Shown piece by piece: positions 5,851 to 8,158 of a stretch of DNA of 8,158 nt. The DNA is from an uncultured Clostridium sp. (lineage in GTDB: Bacteria; Bacillota; Clostridia; Lachnospirales; Lachnospiraceae), in contig URUZ01000276.1 in NCBI GenBank assembly GCA_900551225.1, forward strand, positions 1 through 8,158. Direction: 5' to 3'. The notes under the pieces were generated by a model. It had not been told where the DNA came from and made no database searches. It was given only the letters and a program-made list of their open reading frames with translations. The position numbers and the translations under genes are program-made. Position 1 is the first letter of the stretch, and each line of letters opens with the position of its first letter.

Positions 5851-5864
5851 TGACATTTCTGTGA
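5851..5864 (+). promoter_or_regulatory. Promoter-proximal candidate response-regulator operator
   Basis: TGACA-TTTC-TGTGA again fits TNACA-N4-TGTNA. The TGACA half occupies the place of a -35 element but sits 20 bases before the TATAAT box, too far for unaided recognition, which suits an activator-dependent promoter. The direct repeat GTGACATTT is also shared with the upstream site (5818-5826 and 5850-5858). Confidence 0.6.
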
Positions 5865-5875
5865 GAATTGCCCTT

Positions 5876-5881
5876 TATAAT
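5876..5881 (+). promoter_or_regulatory. -10 box of the ABC transporter operon
   Basis: TATAAT at 5876-5881 is a consensus -10. No consensus -35 is found 17 bases upstream (ACATTT at 5853-5858). Expected transcript start is near 5888, giving a leader of about 26 bases before the ATPase ATG. Confidence 0.65.
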
Positions 5882-5893
5882 CATGCTATCGAT

Positions 5894-5917
5894 ATGAAAG
5901 GCTGGTTGTTTCCATGA
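5894..5917 (+). other. Seven-codon mini-frame overlapping the ATPase start
   Basis: ATG 5894 encodes MKGWLFP and stops at TGA 5915-5917, inside the ATPase start codon region (ATGA). The ATPase itself has only a weak GAAAGG (5896-5901) upstream. The mini-frame has no evident ribosome binding site of its own, so it may be chance, but translation ending here could help reinitiation at 5914. Confidence 0.2.
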
Positions 5918-6579
5918 GCATTTTACAAGTAACCGACTTAAAAAAATATTACGGTGCAGAGCCTAATGTGACAAGAGCGTTAGATGGCGTGACCCTCTCC
6001 ATTGAGCAGGGGGAATTTGCCGCCATTGTAGGCACCTCCGGCAGCGGCAAATCTACGCTGCTGCATATGATGGGCGGTCTGGATGTCCCTACCTCCGGCA
6101 GCATCGTGGTGCGGGGCAAGGAGCTGTCCCAAATGAAGGACGAGCAGCTGACTATTTTTCGCAGGCGCAACATCGGCTTTGTCTTCCAAAACTATAATCT
6201 GGTTCCCGTGCTGAATGTCTATGAAAACATTGTCCTGCCCGTGGAACTGGACGGCGACCAGGCAGACAGGCGGTATATGGAGGACATTGTGCATACGCTG
6301 GCTCTGGAGGATAAGCTCCAGAATATGCCGAACAACCTTTCTGGCGGACAGCAGCAGCGCGTGGCTATTGCCCGGGCGCTCATTTCAAAGCCCGCCATTA
6401 TCCTGGCTGACGAGCCCACCGGCAATTTAGACAGCCGGACAAGCAGCGATGTTTTGGGTCTGCTGAAAACCACCAGCCGTAACTTCCATCAGACCCTTGT
6501 GATGATCACCCACAATGATGAGATTGCCCAGCTTGCCGACCGCATCATCCGGATTGAAGACGGAAAAATCGCTGGATAA
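5914..6579 (+). CDS. ABC transporter ATP-binding protein (MacB/LolD/BceA type)
   Basis: The 221-residue ATPase is complete: Walker A GTSGSGKST (40-48), Q-loop Gln92 in FVFQNYNL, signature LSGGQQQR (142-149), Walker B IILADEPT (162-169) with catalytic Glu167, D-loop NLD (171-173) and H-loop His200 in MITHND. The length and the RALDGVTLSIEQGEF beginning are typical of ATPases that partner FtsX-like permeases, which use mechanotransmission rather than classic import or export. The following permease begins 13 bases after its stop. Its promoter region carries two candidate regulator dyads, so expression is likely induced by the adjacent two-component system. ATG 5914 has only weak upstream pairing to 16S rRNA; no better start gives the expected N-terminus. 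Confidence 0.95.
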   Translation: MSILQVTDLKKYYGAEPNVTRALDGVTLSIEQGEFAAIVGTSGSGKSTLLHMMGGLDVPTSGSIVVRGKELSQMKDEQLTIFRRRNIGFVFQNYNLVPVLNVYENIVLPVELDGDQADRRYMEDIVHTLALEDKLQNMPNNLSGGQQQRVAIARALISKPAIILADEPTGNLDSRTSSDVLGLLKTTSRNFHQTLVMITHNDEIAQLADRIIRIEDGKIAG

Positions 6580-6592
6580 GGAGGGCCGACTG

Positions 6593-8158
6593 ATGAAGGA
6601 TCTATTATTTGGAAACAACAACGCCACCATCATCAAACGGTTGTCCAGCCGCTATTTTAAGGCAGGGAAAAGCCGGAATGTGATTTCTGGTGTTGCCATA
6701 GCACTAACCACCCTCCTGTTTACCACGATATTTACCCTGGGCTCCGGCCTGATGGATACCGTGCAGGATCAGAATATCCGCCGACAGGGCGGCGATGGGC
6801 AGGCGGTTTTAAACTACATTAGCGACCAGGTATATGAGGACGTAAAGGGCCATCCGCTGATAGATAAAATCGCCTACACCAAAGCGGTTTCTTACCGCCT
6901 GCAGTATCCCGGCGTGGAAAAATGGCCTGCCGATCTGTGGTATATGGATGATACAGCGCTGGAGTTTGCCCGCTATACGCCCACAACAGGGCGCCGGCCC
7001 GAGGCGGAAAACGAAATCATAGCTGATACCAGAACATTGGAGACCCTGGGCGTACCTGCAGAGGTCGGCCAGACAGTCACACTGCAATATGATATCAGGG
7101 GCACGCGTTATACCACCGATTTTACCCTGTGCGGGTTCTGGGAGACAGACATGTTAAGCGGCATCGGCCGTCTGATCGTGTCCAAAGCCTTTGTGGACGC
7201 CCATTCGGAACTTTTGACCTATACCTATCCGGAGGACAACGACTATTCAGGTATTGTAGCGGCCTATGTGATGTTTCGCGGCGGCGGGGCGGTGGAGCCG
7301 AAGCTGCTGCAGCTTCTTTCGGAAACCGGATATACCTGCGACATCATGGGCGGCAGCCCGACCGACAGTAATTATGTCATTGCAAGGGTAAGCCCTGCCT
7401 ATCAGAGCGGCGACTTACTGGGAAATCCCGTCCTGCTTCTATCCGGACTTGCTGGAATTTTGCTGATTATGGTGACGGGATATCTGATCATTTATAATAT
7501 TTTTCAGATATCCGTTATTCAGGATATCCAGTCCTACGGCCAGCTGAAAACCCTGGGAACCACCAGCCGGCAGATCAAGCGGCTCATTGGCAGGCAGTCC
7601 CTGCGGCTTTCGGTCATCGGCATCCCCATCGGCCTGCTGACCGGCTTCCTGATCGGAAAGGCCCTGATGCCCTTCCTTATGGACGGCACGGTTTACAGTG
7701 CCGATGCGGGCGTCAAGGTGTCCGCCAATCCTCTCATCTTCATCGGTGCGGCTGCCTTTGCATTTTTAACGGTATGGATCAGCGTTCGCAAGCCGGCAAA
7801 GATCGCAGGCTCTGTCTCGCCCATCGAGGCGGTCCGCTACACGGAAAGCGACGCCGGGGCATTTGGGCACAAGGCCGCGCTGACCAAAAAATCCACAGAC
7901 GGAGCGAAGATCCATTGCATAGCCCTGTCCAATTTGGGGCGGAACCGGAAGCGCACTCTGCTGGTTATTCTCTCCATGACCCTGAGCCTGGTGCTGTGGG
8001 GCACTGTGTTCACCCTGTCCAGCGGATTTGATATTGAAAAGTATGTGGCGAAGTTTGTGAACAAGGATTTTGTCATCTCCACTGTCGACTACTTCAATTA
8101 TAAGTTTGAGACCAGCGAGACAGAGCTGACCGCCTCTTTCGTGGAGGCCGTCAGGCAG
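6593..8158 (+). CDS. FtsX/MacB-type ABC transporter permease (3' end outside window)
   Basis: The frame is open from ATG 6593 through the window end, 522 codons with no stop. AAGGAGGG (6578-6585) lies seven bases before it. Visible layout: basic N-terminus, TM1 (about 30-52), an extracytoplasmic domain (about 55-278), TM2 (279-304), a cytoplasmic coupling segment YGQLKTLGTTSRQIKRL (315-331), TM3 (about 337-361), TM4 (about 379-398), and a KPAKIAGSVSPIEAVRY segment (400-416). A second unit then begins: LSNLGRNRKRTLL followed by TM5 (about 456-476), echoing the N-terminus. Family members of this build are about 750-850 residues with a duplicated domain, so roughly 250-300 residues are missing. 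With the ATPase it should form a complex acting on peptides, lipids or antimicrobials at the outer membrane face. It lacks the ten-helix plan of BceB. Confidence 0.9.
   Translation, partial: MKDLLFGNNNATIIKRLSSRYFKAGKSRNVISGVAIALTTLLFTTIFTLGSGLMDTVQDQNIRRQGGDGQAVLNYISDQVYEDVKGHPLIDKIAYTKAVSYRLQYPGVEKWPADLWYMDDTALEFARYTPTTGRRPEAENEIIADTRTLETLGVPAEVGQTVTLQYDIRGTRYTTDFTLCGFWETDMLSGIGRLIVSKAFVDAHSELLTYTYPEDNDYSGIVAAYVMFRGGGAVEPKLLQLLSETGYTCDIMGGSPTDSNYVIARVSPAYQSGDLLGNPVLLLSGLAGILLIMVTGYLIIYNIFQISVIQDIQSYGQLKTLGTTSRQIKRLIGRQSLRLSVIGIPIGLLTGFLIGKALMPFLMDGTVYSADAGVKVSANPLIFIGAAAFAFLTVWISVRKPAKIAGSVSPIEAVRYTESDAGAFGHKAALTKKSTDGAKIHCIALSNLGRNRKRTLLVILSMTLSLVLWGTVFTLSSGFDIEKYVAKFVNKDFVISTVDYFNYKFETSETELTASFVEAVRQ

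Noticed and set aside
7129..8031. Arg/Gly-rich + frames within the permease gene
   Set aside because: They are shadows of the 522-codon open frame beginning at 6593, which carries all the membrane helices and FtsX motifs.
1..8158. CRISPR arrays, tRNA, rRNA, insertion-sequence ends
   Set aside because: No regularly spaced direct repeats, cloverleaf structure, rRNA-like segments or transposase with terminal inverted repeats were seen.

Overview
The window looks like chromosomal DNA of a low-to-medium GC Firmicute, most likely a gut Clostridia (Lachnospiraceae-type). This rests on strong AGGAGG ribosome binding sites, the gene families, and the two-component/ABC gene order. It is not a database match. 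All confident genes lie on the + strand.

Layout. (1) Bases 1-119 are the last transmembrane helix of a membrane protein that starts outside the window, followed by a terminator-like hairpin. (2) Bases 120-1272 are AT-rich and partly decayed. They hold a GNAT acetyltransferase gene (467-862) with a folded leader. Its acetyl-CoA loop is degenerate and its C-terminus is missing. After it comes about 400 bp with no intact gene, but with coding-like remnants on the minus strand. (3) Bases 1273-3753 form a probable three-gene operon: a DUF362 lipoprotein, an overlapping ArsP/UPF0718-type permease, and a VOC/glyoxalase-fold protein, ending at a hairpin near 3810-3849. (4) Bases 3754-4083 hold that hairpin, a good sigma-A-type promoter, and a hairpin beginning at the predicted transcript start. 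(5) Bases 4084-8158 are a GC-richer cell-envelope stress module: OmpR-family response regulator, short-loop sensor kinase, ABC ATPase and a large FtsX/MacB-type permease cut by the window end.

How the genes work together. The kinase has two membrane helices separated by about ten residues, as in intramembrane-sensing (BceS-like) kinases. It overlaps the regulator by four bases. Two 14-bp dyads of the form TNACA-N4-TGTNA lie between the kinase and the ATPase gene, the second just upstream of a TATAAT box. This fits a circuit in which the regulator switches on the transporter in response to an envelope-active compound, and the transporter removes the compound or acts as co-sensor. The substrate cannot be read from the sequence. 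In the middle operon, a secreted membrane-anchored DUF362 protein and a two-cysteine permease are made together by overlapping genes. This suggests an uncharacterised envelope module, perhaps for export or handling of a metal or thiol-reactive compound. That pairing is the least explained system in the window.
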